Source: Chitinophagaceae bacterium (lineage in GTDB: Bacteria > Bacteroidota > Bacteroidia > Chitinophagales > Chitinophagaceae). From it: a stretch of 45,263 nt of DNA. Position numbers and translations under genes: made by a program. Shown piece after piece: positions 1 to 8,957 of the stretch. The notes beneath the pieces were generated by a model. The model was not told the DNA's origin and made no database searches. It saw only the letters and a program-made list of their open reading frames with translations. Location of the stretch: NCBI GenBank assembly GCA_027486835.1, contig JAIXOJ010000211.1:1-45263 (forward strand), written 5' to 3'. Within the stretch, counting starts at the first letter, position 1. Each line of letters starts with the position of its first letter.

Positions 1-200
1 CTGTATCAATGGTACAGACCTGAAAAATCTTTTTTTGACCCTGTATCAATGGTACAGACCTGAAAAAACTTTTTTTGACCCTGTATCAATGGTACAGACC
101 TGAAAAAACTTTTTTTAACCCTGTATCAATGGGACAGACCTGAAAAATCTTTTTTTGACCCTGTCCCATTGGGACAGACCTGAAAAATCTTTTTTTGACC
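1..200. repeat. 40-bp tandem hairpin repeat, five units
   Basis: Five head-to-tail 40-bp units start at 1, 41, 81, 121 and 161. Each holds a short inverted repeat (CTGTATC AAT GGTACAG in units 1-3) followed by an A-rich then T-rich stretch. Unit 5 carries a perfect stem, CTGTCCC ATT GGGACAG; unit 4 has the new right arm with the old left arm. After 200 the pattern decays. The array may continue to the left of the window. Function unknown; no coding potential seen. Confidence 0.9.
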
Positions 201-422
201 TTGTGGCGTGGGAACAGCGCAAAGGAAATCTTGCCGTTATTTTTTATTTGGTGCTTTTAACGCTGTTCTTTTATTTGTCTTTATATCATCTGAAACCCTG
301 CAACTCTGTGTAGTGATATTGCCTGAAATCTCCCTTATACTTTATTAAATCCTGCCAATATTGGCGAAGCACTAACAATACTATAAAAGGGATAAACTAT
401 TAACCATTTGTCAAGGGCATGT
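201..422. other. Non-coding spacer, no gene seen
   Basis: AT-rich sequence between the tandem repeat and the terminator of the large secreted-protein gene. The only structure noticed is an 8-bp inverted repeat (GAACAGCG at 212-219 and CGCTGTTC at 261-268), too weak to call. No convincing ORF. Confidence 0.5.
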
Positions 423-457
423 AAACTTTCCGAAAGCTTTGAGCTTTCGGAAAGTTT
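423..457 (-). terminator. Perfect 15-bp stem-loop downstream of the large secreted-protein gene
   Basis: AAACTTTCCGAAAGC (423-437) pairs with its exact complement at 443-457 around a 5-nt loop. It lies 36 bases past the stop codon of the minus-strand gene ending at 493. There is no long U-tract, so an intrinsic terminator or a 3'-end stabilising hairpin are both possible. Confidence 0.65.
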
Positions 458-492
458 GTGTTCAAATGAACAAGGTGCCATTTTAAGTATTG

Positions 493-3400
493 CTACTTTT
501 CTAATCGAATCACTTGCTGCCCTAGGTCGGTAGTAAGCGTGAGCAGATAAAACCCTTTAGATAAGCTACTAATAGCTGGCTGGTGTAGCGAAATGGATTG
601 CTGCCCTTGTATTAATGAATGGCGAGATTGGTAAACCAACTTTCCATTTGTGGAATAGATACTAATAGTAGCATCTGCCTTTTTGGGTTGGTAAGTAACA
701 AGGTTAATGTGGTCTTTAAATGGATTGGGCGATGCTTGGAGGGTGATGGTTGCCGTATTAGTAATCACTTGCTCCATTTTGCTATAATGATAGCTGCCGT
801 CCTGATCTATTACTTTAATTCTATAATAATAAGCAGGGGCAAAAGGTTGGGGCAGCACATCTTCCCATTGGTATGACTCACCTACTTGATTTTTTGAAAA
901 CACTTTACCAATTGAACGAAACTCACTTCCATTGTCACTTCGCTCTACTTCAAAATAGCCTTTGCCAGACGATTTGCTCATTTGCCATTGGCACAATACC
1001 TTGTTTTTGGCCATCATCTTAGCCGTAAACTGATTAATATCTAAAGGCAAAGGTGCATTTGTGGTAATCCACACTTGGTTTGAACTATCGCTGTAATTGC
1101 CATATTTATTCAAAGCCCTTACATAATAAGTATAGCTAGCAGCGGGCAGCACGGTGCTGTCTTTATAAACCGAATTGGTTACGATGGCTATTTCTTTATC
1201 ATCTCGCCAAACACTGTAGCCGTTTACATTGGTGTCTTTAGATGCTGTCCAGCTTAGGTTTACCGCAATACCACTACCCAAATTGGCGGCAAGTTCTAGT
1301 GGTTTGGCTGGGGCAATATTGTCTAACCAAATGGTTCGGTAAACTGGCCCTGCTGCATAAATACCTGTTGTTTTACCCGTAGTACCCACCTGACAAGCCG
1401 AAACCACTATAGCAATGGGGAATTTCATTCCTTCATGCAATTGGGTAATGTATAGTTGGTTGCCTACCACCACAGCGGGGCCATTGCGTACAATAAAATC
1501 TACGGGCAAACCTGAACTAGCGGTTGCTTTCAAGGTGAGCGAACGGGTGTTTACATCAATAGGGGCAATTGGCGGAAAATTGATGGATTGTGGTTTGAAG
1601 CCAAGCATGGTAGATTGGGTTCTGTCTAACCGAATATTACGCAACGAAGCCGCCACAGTGTCATTACCCTCACGATATACGGACACATAGCTTTGGGTAT
1701 AACCACCTGGGCTAGGCTGGAATCGGCTAAACTTCAATTTAAACACTAGGTTACCCAAATGTTTGTAGCAGCTAGCCTTGGTGTTGGTTCTAAAAGGTAA
1801 GTTGGTAATAGGCAAAGAAGTGACCCCAGGCAAAAGCACATTGGTACTCAATTTCATAGGCACTTTCAAGCTGTCTTTATTATTGGCAAGAGCTGTATCA
1901 ATGGGCCAAGGTGCGGAAAACGAAGTAACTTTTAAGCGCATAATACCCGTGCTATCAGTGTATTTATCGCCATCTTTAGGATGGTAATTATATACACATT
2001 GATACAAAGTATCTACCGTGCTATCGGGTTTATTGATAGAAAATTGCTCCACTTTTTTAAAATATTCCGATACTGCTAACTGCTCACAGGTTCTCGCCAA
2101 TTCTTCATCTAAATACCAAGCTGTACCTTTTTTGTTCCCTGCATATTGGCTATAAGGTGCAGGCTTTGTGTACTTGGTGGTGTCTTTTGCATTAAAATAA
2201 TTCTGATCAACCAACCAGCCTTTGGTAAAATCAAGTGGCTTCAACACTGGCTTGTCAGCAGGATTGGTGGGATAATTATCTGGCAACCTTGCGCCACAAG
2301 CTTTATCAATAAACATGGCTAATACATGCATGGCTCTTGGCAAAGCATTGAAATGACCTTCGTACATTTCTAATAAATAACCGCCATACTCCATGCCTTG
2401 CTTGTAAATTCCAGTGCCATCATCGTTCCGATAAATACCCGTAAACCCAGCACCTAGGCTTTGTTTGTGGGGTCTAAAGGGAGAAGTTTTGTACAAGGCA
2501 TCCACTGTTTCAGGCAAAAATCCTTGATAAAACAAAATAGGCACATCCTTCATGTTGTTGTTTGTAGCAGGTAAGTTAGAACTTCCTCCGTTGGTTTTAC
2601 CCTTGTAATAGGTGTAAATATTCGGTACCCCCGACTTAATAGGAATAGCAGCAATGCACTTGGTGTTATCCCGCATAGCCACATGAAAAGGGAAATCCAT
2701 GTAGGCAGAATGCGCCATGGGTATAAAGGGACTATTCACCAATTCGGGATGGTTGCTCATTTGCGCAAAAGCATTGATGATGCTGTCCATTTTGGCGGCA
2801 GCACTTGGAATGGTGAAATCGAAACTTAAATTATTGGGCGGGGCTAATAAAGAATTTCTAAACGTGTTCAACACCAATGAAGCTAAGCCCCATTTGGCTG
2901 CAACTTTCCGCACTTCAGGGTTCTCTTGTATCTGGCGTTCAATATTGTTGTTGATGCAAATCATGATGCCCTTGATGGTTTTTGTATGTGGGGGAATCCA
3001 CAAATAAGCACCCCTTACACTATCCCCATCATTCATAAAATATTGATAGACCGTATTTACATCTTCTGGTTCGGCCAATCGCTCGGCTGCAGCAATGGGT
3101 ACACTAGCGTTTAAGCTATCTGCAAATACTACTTTAATAGAATACCCTTCATAGTTGGCAGGTACCGAAATAGGTTGTGCGGTCAATTTGGCTTGTGCAT
3201 TGCGCAGCAAAACCGTTCCATCACTTTGCGAAGTAGTTACCAAATTGCCAAAGCCGTCAATTAACTGCACCAACAACCTACCCACCGTATCATGGTTGGG
3301 GTGGTTGTTTTTTACATACGCACTAATCGTTATAGCCCCAGAATCAATACCATAATCGTTGATTAATTGGCCTTGTTTCCAATATTGCACATCCAACACC

Positions 3401-4776
3401 TGAATTTCTGGTTGCACGGCTGTTTGGGCTGTCCATCCGCTGTAAAGGCCATAGTTACCCAATGAATCTTGGGGTAATAATTCTATATACAAATACTTAC
3501 CAACAAGTGAGGTATCAATGGCATAATCAATGCCTAAAGATGCAGTAGTAGTGCTGGAAAAAAGTTTTTTATAATAACCAACATTGAAAGAATCGGCCAC
3601 GAAAACAGTGTAAGCAGTGTTTTTTTCAGGTATGTTATTGGGATGCTGGTAGGTGTACTGAATATGCACTTTGCCTTGAGCTGCCACCGCCCCAGTTTGG
3701 CGAATACTGGCAATTAATACTGGGCCATTGTGTGCCTTAACTGGAGTGGCAGTTACCACCGTAACAGGTAATCCAGTTACTAATCCAGAGCCTGAAGCGG
3801 GGTACACCCTAAAAGCCAAATATTTACCCTGATCATTTTTAGTGGTAGTATATAAAGCACTTACTGCACCTGGAATAGCGGTGAAAGGGCCGTTAGCAGT
3901 TGGTGCAGTAAACCATTGCAAACGAGAACCAGCGGTATCTGAACCTGTAAGTGTGTAAGTAGCATTGAGGGTTTGAAGGGTTTCTACGATACCATTGATA
4001 GCCAAGTTAGCCGCAGCAGGAACGGAGTCGGGCAGTGCCAATTGCATGTTGTCAAGATCAAGTGTATTGTAATGGTAAATGGCGGTGATATCTATGATAA
4101 ACTGGTTAAGCAATAGTGTGGGCGTAATGGTGGTGATGGTACCTGAAATGGTTTTGATTAGTGAATCATCAGCGGCTCTTTTAATAGTACCAGATACCAA
4201 TATCTTGGTAGCAGAAATTCTGCTTACGTTCATTTTTACTTGGTACCAAACATTGTTTACAGGAGTAAAATTACCCGTTGGTGCAAAAGCTAAGCCCGTA
4301 GATGGTCGGTAAGAACCTTGCAAACCAAGTGATGTTACGGCAGTTGTACTGTTAACTGTATTGTTATCGGTGTTAGAAACGTTCGCAATACCACCTAAGC
4401 CCCATCGATTGAAATTGCCACAATTGGTACTGTTTACCGCTTGCGGCAAACGGTTTGTTCGGATATTGTAGCTCAACATTAATTGTCCATAGCTAAACGG
4501 AAGTGTTTTTTGCAACCGTATCCCACCATAACTATTTGGGGTAGTCGCACCAGGATTAATGCGCAATATCTTATTAGTGGTGCCAGAATCAAATTGCACT
4601 TTGCCAATAGCAGCGGTACCAAAAACCTCCCAACGAACCGCAAGGCTGTTGATGGAATCTTTGTCAAAATCATCCGAAAAAATTACCGTGCTCTGTGCCT
4701 TTACTAGCCCTGTAAAACACAAAAACAAAACAAACAATGCGGATATAGCCGCTTTCATGCAAGCATTTCTTTTCAT
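493..4776 (-). CDS. Large secreted multidomain protein with alpha/beta-hydrolase-like domain and type IX secretion signal
   Basis: 1427 residues. A signal peptide lies at about 7-28; Met7 is a credible alternative start because the first six residues precede the usual K-plus-hydrophobic pattern. An N-terminal region (about 30-250) resembles lectin/LamG-like beta-sandwiches, followed by Ig-like stretches to about 460. Residues about 590-880 look like an alpha/beta hydrolase, with AHSAYM near 688 resembling a nucleophile elbow, though it lacks the full GxSxG pattern. A fibronectin type III domain sits at about 1150-1235. The last ~75 residues (SPNPFKD, then IYSTNGKLVYQ, ending in LEK) are a type IX secretion C-terminal sorting domain, so the product is probably exported and cleaved or anchored at the surface. 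Substrate cannot be told; a carbohydrate- or ester-acting enzyme is a guess. It is monocistronic, with a terminator hairpin at 423-457. Confidence 0.8.
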   Translation of the reverse strand: MKRNACMKAAISALFVLFLCFTGLVKAQSTVIFSDDFDKDSINSLAVRWEVFGTAAIGKVQFDSGTTNKILRINPGATTPNSYGGIRLQKTLPFSYGQLMLSYNIRTNRLPQAVNSTNCGNFNRWGLGGIANVSNTDNNTVNSTTAVTSLGLQGSYRPSTGLAFAPTGNFTPVNNVWYQVKMNVSRISATKILVSGTIKRAADDSLIKTISGTITTITPTLLLNQFIIDITAIYHYNTLDLDNMQLALPDSVPAAANLAINGIVETLQTLNATYTLTGSDTAGSRLQWFTAPTANGPFTAIPGAVSALYTTTKNDQGKYLAFRVYPASGSGLVTGLPVTVVTATPVKAHNGPVLIASIRQTGAVAAQGKVHIQYTYQHPNNIPEKNTAYTVFVADSFNVGYYKKLFSSTTTASLGIDYAIDTSLVGKYLYIELLPQDSLGNYGLYSGWTAQTAVQPEIQVLDVQYWKQGQLINDYGIDSGAITISAYVKNNHPNHDTVGRLLVQLIDGFGNLVTTSQSDGTVLLRNAQAKLTAQPISVPANYEGYSIKVVFADSLNASVPIAAAERLAEPEDVNTVYQYFMNDGDSVRGAYLWIPPHTKTIKGIMICINNNIERQIQENPEVRKVAAKWGLASLVLNTFRNSLLAPPNNLSFDFTIPSAAAKMDSIINAFAQMSNHPELVNSPFIPMAHSAYMDFPFHVAMRDNTKCIAAIPIKSGVPNIYTYYKGKTNGGSSNLPATNNNMKDVPILFYQGFLPETVDALYKTSPFRPHKQSLGAGFTGIYRNDDGTGIYKQGMEYGGYLLEMYEGHFNALPRAMHVLAMFIDKACGARLPDNYPTNPADKPVLKPLDFTKGWLVDQNYFNAKDTTKYTKPAPYSQYAGNKKGTAWYLDEELARTCEQLAVSEYFKKVEQFSINKPDSTVDTLYQCVYNYHPKDGDKYTDSTGIMRLKVTSFSAPWPIDTALANNKDSLKVPMKLSTNVLLPGVTSLPITNLPFRTNTKASCYKHLGNLVFKLKFSRFQPSPGGYTQSYVSVYREGNDTVAASLRNIRLDRTQSTMLGFKPQSINFPPIAPIDVNTRSLTLKATASSGLPVDFIVRNGPAVVVGNQLYITQLHEGMKFPIAIVVSACQVGTTGKTTGIYAAGPVYRTIWLDNIAPAKPLELAANLGSGIAVNLSWTASKDTNVNGYSVWRDDKEIAIVTNSVYKDSTVLPAASYTYYVRALNKYGNYSDSSNQVWITTNAPLPLDINQFTAKMMAKNKVLCQWQMSKSSGKGYFEVERSDNGSEFRSIGKVFSKNQVGESYQWEDVLPQPFAPAYYYRIKVIDQDGSYHYSKMEQVITNTATITLQASPNPFKDHINLVTYQPKKADATISIYSTNGKLVYQSRHSLIQGQQSISLHQPAISSLSKGFYLLTLTTDLGQQVIRLEK

Positions 4777-4964
4777 AGCAAAGCAATTGAGGTAATAAAT
4801 GAGTAGTATTGGTATGAGCCAATCGTTAAGTGGCGCAAGCTACCCTCCTAGCATAGCATGTACTATGCCCGATTGCCGAAATGATAGATTTGGTGTTGCA
4901 GTGTATGGTGCTAAAAGGCAAACTAATCGCCCATTTGTAGTTTTTGAAAGCAAAAAAATTGAAG

Positions 4965-5056
4965 GGGTGCATAAAGTTTTTCGCAGCTATTAGTAAAACC
5001 TCACCCCAACCCCTCTCCGAAAGGCGAGGGGCAAAACGAAAAACTTTTATGCACCC
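4965..5056. repeat. MITE-like palindromic element with conserved core (copy 1)
   Basis: Outer arms: a 19-nt left arm (4965-4983, starting GGGTGCATAAA) pairs with a 20-nt right arm (5037-5056, ending TATGCACCC) apart from one extra base. Inside, a 33-nt core (4998-5030) runs from ACCTCACC to GGCGAGGG and forms its own hairpin: CCCCTCTCC, a GAAA loop, then GGCGAGGGG, with one mismatch. A second element at 34187-34281 has a core of identical length with 23 of 33 matching bases but unrelated arms. No transposase is nearby. Confidence 0.65.
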
Positions 5057-5324
5057 AAATTGAAGCATCATAGAAGTTATTTGCAATGCCTACTGTATTT
5101 ATATTTACGCACCCCTGATGAAATAGGCAGGTTTAAAGAACACTTACGAGTACTCTTGATCACCAATTACACAACAATGAGCAATAAAATATCTCCATGT
5201 CAAGTATCCCATTTTTGTACCCATCTTCTCTTGAAAAAAAGGGGCAAAAAAAATGATACCGTCCATTTTGCCCACAATCAAGCAAAGCAATTTGTTAATT
5301 AGCGGTACTAGTGGGGTATTCTTT

Positions 5325-5332
5325 TACATTTG
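5325..5332 (+). promoter_or_regulatory. Putative -7 box of the parA promoter
   Basis: TACATTTG matches the Bacteroidota -7 consensus TAnnTTTG, 136 bases before the parA start. No clear TTTG -33 element was found at the usual 19-21 base spacing, so the call is tentative. Confidence 0.4.
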
Positions 5333-5467
5333 CCGCCTTGCAGTAAATAGCTGCATCGAACATTAATCAACAAAAAAGAAGTAAGATTGCATGATTGCCG
5401 TTAAAGGCACAATCAAACCGATTCATTGATAAAGTTCCCTTGATAGGGTAATGGGAGTGAAAATAAT

Positions 5468-6268
5468 ATGGCTAGAATAATAGGTGTAGCAAATCAAAAA
5501 GGTGGAGTGGGCAAAACAACAACGGCCATTAACTTGGCTGCAAGTCTTGCTGTGTTAGAATTTAAAACATTGTTGGTAGATGCAGATCCACAGGCGAACA
5601 GCACAACTGGTACTGGTTTCGATTTACATAACGTAACGAGTAGCTTGTATGATTGCATGGTTAACAATACCAAAGCATCGGATGTAATCCTCAAAAGTGA
5701 AATCCCTCATTTAGATGTAATGCCAAGTCATATTGACCTTGTGGGCGCTGAAATCGAGATGATTAACTATCCTAATCGAGAAAATGTGATGAAAAACATT
5801 CTTGATTCGGTAAATGATAAGTACGACTTCATCGTAATAGATTGTTCTCCTTCCTTAGGGTTAATTACGGTTAACGCTCTTGTGGCAGCCGATAGCGTGA
5901 TTGTACCCGTTCAGTGCGAGTTTTTTGCATTAGAGGGTTTAGGTAAACTATTAAACACGGTAAAAATTGTACAAAGTCGCTTAAATCCCAACTTGCAAAT
6001 AGAGGGTATATTAATGACCATGTACGATGGTCGTTTGCGTTTATGCAATCAAGTGGTAAGTGAACTAAGAAGGCATTTCGACGATATTGTTTTTGCAACT
6101 ATCATCCATAGAAACAGCAAACTAAGCGAAGCCCCAAGCGTGGGTAAACCAGTTATTTTGTACGATGCCGATTGCAAAGGGGCTAACAACTATTTAAACC
6201 TTGCAAAAGAAGTGTTGCAAAAAAATGAAATGACCAAAATGACCAATGAAGAGAGAATCTTGGTATAA
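5468..6268 (+). CDS. parA: ParA-family chromosome partitioning ATPase (Soj)
   Basis: 266 residues. The deviant Walker A motif KGGVGKTT (residues 11-18), the following NLAASLA helix, the A' motif VDADPQAN near 38-45 and VIDCSPSLG near 120 identify a ParA/MinD-type P-loop ATPase. It binds DNA non-specifically in the ATP dimer form and works with ParB on parS to segregate origins. The ATG start is preceded by a GGGAG-like stretch, one of the few purine-rich candidate ribosome sites here. parB follows after 158 bases. The parA-parB-DUF5683-dapB order is common in Bacteroidota, so this is the chromosomal copy rather than a plasmid one. Such genes often lie near oriC, but no DnaA-box cluster was seen. 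Confidence 0.95.
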   Translation: MARIIGVANQKGGVGKTTTAINLAASLAVLEFKTLLVDADPQANSTTGTGFDLHNVTSSLYDCMVNNTKASDVILKSEIPHLDVMPSHIDLVGAEIEMINYPNRENVMKNILDSVNDKYDFIVIDCSPSLGLITVNALVAADSVIVPVQCEFFALEGLGKLLNTVKIVQSRLNPNLQIEGILMTMYDGRLRLCNQVVSELRRHFDDIVFATIIHRNSKLSEAPSVGKPVILYDADCKGANNYLNLAKEVLQKNEMTKMTNEERILV

Positions 6269-6426
6269 CCAGTTTTAGCAAACCCTATCTCCTATTTGTT
6301 TTCATTGTTACCATTTAAAAAAAGTTTAGAGCGCGGCGCTAGTTTCTTTCTCTATCGAGGAATTTAGCTATTCCTTAACCTTGCTTTCTTAATCATTCTT
6401 ATTCTAATTTTTACCGTTTTCAAAAT

Positions 6427-7347
6427 ATGGCATCACCCAAATTAAAACAAGACTTACTCGGAAAGGGCATTCGTTCCCTACTTCAAAACATAGATACCGA
6501 TTTACAAACTACAGAGGGAAAATTAAAAGCTGATGTGGTGGAAAAAGTGACCACTTCTACCCGTGTTCCCCTAATCAATATTGTAATAAACCCCAAACAA
6601 CCGCGCCGCGATTTTGACGAAACTGCATTACAAGAATTAGCAGATTCCATTAAAATCCACGACATCATACAACCACTCACTGTTACGAGCCTTGGTGATA
6701 ACAAATACCAACTTATTGCAGGAGAAAGAAGGTTTCGTGCCGCAAAAATTGCCGAACTGGTTGATGTACCCGTGTATGTTCGCCAAGCCAATGATGCAGA
6801 ATTGCTTGAACTGGCTTTGCTTGAAAATTTACAACGCGAAAATCTAAATGCAGTAGAAATTGGCCTAAGCTACAAACGCATGATGGATGAACTGAACTAT
6901 ACGCAGGAACAAGTAGCCGAGCGTATGGGTAAAGAGCGCAGCACTGTAACCAACTATATCCGATTACTCAAACTACCTCCAGATATATTATTTGCCGTGC
7001 GTAATGGCAGCTTGAGCATGGGTCATGCAAGGGCATTAATTAACATTGATACGGTGGACAAACAACTGTATGTATTTTCTGAAATAAAAAACAAAGGATT
7101 AAGTGTACGCCAAACAGAAGAATTGGTGCGTAACTTATACAAAACCGATAAAAACGCTACAAAAACACCCGTAGCTAATAATCTTCCTCCAGCCTATAAA
7201 AAAATTGAAGACAACCTAGCGTCTCATTTTAGTACCAAGGTGAAAATGGCGGTAAATAAAAACGGAACAGGAAGTATTACACTGGAGTATTTTTCACTGG
7301 AAGAATTGAATAAAATTTTGGAACAAATGAATATCGTAGTTAGCTAA
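6427..7347 (+). CDS. parB: ParB/RepB/Spo0J family partition protein
   Basis: 306 residues. The N-terminal ParB/Srx fold shows NPKQPRR (55-61), GERRFRAA (99-106, the CTP-binding C-motif) and ENLQREN (133-139). A helix-turn-helix for parS recognition covers about 158-182 (TQEQVAERMG, RSTVTNYIRLLKLP). The last ~60 residues form the dimerisation region. Length is typical. The 158-bp gap from parA is AT-rich and may carry its own promoter, though none was certain. It forms a nucleoprotein complex at parS that ParA acts upon. The next gene begins only 5 bases after the stop. Confidence 0.95.
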   Translation: MASPKLKQDLLGKGIRSLLQNIDTDLQTTEGKLKADVVEKVTTSTRVPLINIVINPKQPRRDFDETALQELADSIKIHDIIQPLTVTSLGDNKYQLIAGERRFRAAKIAELVDVPVYVRQANDAELLELALLENLQRENLNAVEIGLSYKRMMDELNYTQEQVAERMGKERSTVTNYIRLLKLPPDILFAVRNGSLSMGHARALINIDTVDKQLYVFSEIKNKGLSVRQTEELVRNLYKTDKNATKTPVANNLPPAYKKIEDNLASHFSTKVKMAVNKNGTGSITLEYFSLEELNKILEQMNIVVS

Positions 7348-7352
7348 TTGCC

Positions 7353-8018
7353 ATGCCATTGAACCGATTAGCTTTCCTTCTTTGTTGTCTGGTGCTTTGC
7401 CTTGCGTCCTTTGGCCAGAAGACAAAACCTACTTTACCGAACGACAATTTGTTGTCTGCAACTAAAGATTCGCTCAAAAACATGGAGTTGGCTGATTCGA
7501 ATGCTGCAAAAAGAAAACACATACCAAGAATTGCCACACGCCGCTCGCTGATATTACCCGGTTGGGGGCAAGCGTATAACCACCAATATTGGAAAATACC
7601 CATAGTGTACGCAGCCTTGGCCATTCCCGCCTATACTTTCTTTTACAATAATAGCTATTACAAAAAAACAAAGTTTGCTTACGAAGCTTTGTATAAAGCC
7701 AGTTATGGCACGCCAAAAGACTCGTCAGACCTAGATAAGATAGACCCACAATTAAAGCAACTCAATATTTACTCTTTACAAACCTATCGCAATGCATTTA
7801 GGCGCGACAGGGATTATTCCATTCTTTGGTTTGTAATTCTTTGGGGGCTAAATGTGGCAGATGCAACGGTATTTGGTCATCTCAAAAACTTTGATGTAAG
7901 CAATGATTTGAGCCTGCATGTACAACCATCCTTTAATCCCATCAACAAATTATCGAGCCTAAGTTTAGTACTCAACACAAAAAAACAAACGCATAAAATG
8001 AGTCAGTTAAGCCAATAA
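7353..8018 (+). CDS. DUF5683-family membrane protein
   Basis: 221 residues. An N-terminal signal/anchor (about 1-22) is followed by the DUF5683 signature region: RRSLILPGWGQAYNHQYWKI, then a membrane segment (about 89-107) and NNSYYKK. Another hydrophobic segment lies near 150-170 (ILWFVILWGLNVADATVFGH). The family is almost confined to Bacteroidota and regularly sits between parB and dapB; its role is not established, and envelope or cell-cycle functions are only inferred from position. Translation is probably coupled to parB (5-bp gap). The C-terminal ~50 residues are polar and poorly conserved-looking. Confidence 0.8.
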   Translation: MPLNRLAFLLCCLVLCLASFGQKTKPTLPNDNLLSATKDSLKNMELADSNAAKRKHIPRIATRRSLILPGWGQAYNHQYWKIPIVYAALAIPAYTFFYNNSYYKKTKFAYEALYKASYGTPKDSSDLDKIDPQLKQLNIYSLQTYRNAFRRDRDYSILWFVILWGLNVADATVFGHLKNFDVSNDLSLHVQPSFNPINKLSSLSLVLNTKKQTHKMSQLSQ

Positions 8019-8090
8019 ATAATTGACCATTTGCCTAAAAAAGATACTATCTAAAGAATATTACGCAGCTAGATTTAAAAGAACCAAACG

Positions 8091-8807
8091 ATGAAAATTG
8101 TATTAATAGGGTATGGTAAAATGGGTAAAGCCATTGAAGAAATTGCTTTACAAGAAGGTCATGAAATAATGCTGAAACTCGATGTTTCCAATCCGCAAGA
8201 TTTCACTACCGAAAATTTACAAAAAGCAGATGTGGCCATAGAATTTACTAGCCCACACAGTGCAGTGGAAAATCTACAAAAATGTTTTGATGCTGGTTTG
8301 CCAGTAGTATGTGGAAGTACTGGATGGTTAGACCAATGGGCGGAGATTTGCCAATATTGTAATGAACGTGATGGTGCATTGGTGTATGCGAGCAATTACA
8401 GCATAGGGGTAAATCTATTTTTTGAACTCAACAACTATTTGGCCAGTTTAATGAGTAAACATCCTAGCTATGAAGTAAAACTGGAAGAAATTCACCACAC
8501 CGAGAAAAAGGATGCACCAAGCGGCACGGCCATAAGCCTTGCACAACAAGTGTTGAAACATTATCCAGCTAAGAAAAACTGGGTGAACCAGCCTAGCAAT
8601 AATCCCAATGAATTAGCCATCATCAGCGAACGAATAGACCCCGCCCCTGGTACGCACAAAATCAAATATTATTCTGAAATTGACGATATAGAAATCATCC
8701 ACACAGCCCACAACAGAAAAGGTTTTGCTGGCGGAGCAGTGATGGCAGCCGCTTTTCTAATTGGGAAAAAAGGCATTTTCACCATGAAAGATGTACTTGG
8801 CCTGTAA
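8091..8807 (+). CDS. dapB: 4-hydroxy-tetrahydrodipicolinate reductase
   Basis: 238 residues, the short form usual in this phylum (E. coli DapB is about 270). It reduces HTPA to tetrahydrodipicolinate with NAD(P)H in the lysine/meso-diaminopimelate pathway, supplying peptidoglycan precursors. Seen: the N-terminal Rossmann loop GYGKMG, the CGSTGW segment, the catalytic stretch EIHHTEKKDAPSGTA with its His and Lys residues, and the C-terminal HTAHNRKGFAGGAV. It ends the parA-parB-DUF5683-dapB run and is followed by a strong bidirectional terminator at 8893-8930. A lepB gene, often next in this cluster in related genomes, is absent here. Confidence 0.95.
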   Translation: MKIVLIGYGKMGKAIEEIALQEGHEIMLKLDVSNPQDFTTENLQKADVAIEFTSPHSAVENLQKCFDAGLPVVCGSTGWLDQWAEICQYCNERDGALVYASNYSIGVNLFFELNNYLASLMSKHPSYEVKLEEIHHTEKKDAPSGTAISLAQQVLKHYPAKKNWVNQPSNNPNELAIISERIDPAPGTHKIKYYSEIDDIEIIHTAHNRKGFAGGAVMAAAFLIGKKGIFTMKDVLGL

Positions 8808-8892
8808 TTATTCTACCCCAAAATAGGTATAATTTACTCCTGTCAAAGCCATAGATTTATAGACTTTCCTGCCTAAACTAGTTGACATAAAA

Positions 8893-8930
8893 AAAGCCCC
8901 ACTATCGATTTTAAAAGATAGTGGGGCTTT
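8893..8930. terminator. Bidirectional intrinsic terminator between dapB and AMP nucleosidase
   Basis: AAAGCCCCACTATC (8893-8906) pairs perfectly with 8917-8930 around a 10-nt loop. An A-run on the left gives a U-tract for the minus-strand gene; TTT follows the stem on the plus strand. It sits between two convergent genes. Confidence 0.85.
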
Positions 8931-8957
8931 CATGTTTAAAAAGTCAAACGAAGCATT

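Larger units (their letters stand above)
4777..5467. other. Divergent intergenic region with palindromic element
   Basis: About 690 bases between the start of the minus-strand secreted-protein gene and parA on the plus strand. It holds the palindromic element at 4965-5056 and a likely parA promoter near 5325. Open frames here lack recognisable protein features and are read as chance. No parS-like palindrome was recognised. Confidence 0.5.

Noticed and set aside
1-200. CRISPR-like array
   Set aside because: Units are contiguous 40-bp copies without unique spacers, and no cas gene is present. The same applies to the 21-nt and 14-nt arrays.
5060-5302. 80-codon open frame before parA
   Set aside because: No features, overlaps the palindromic element edge and the promoter region; reads as chance.
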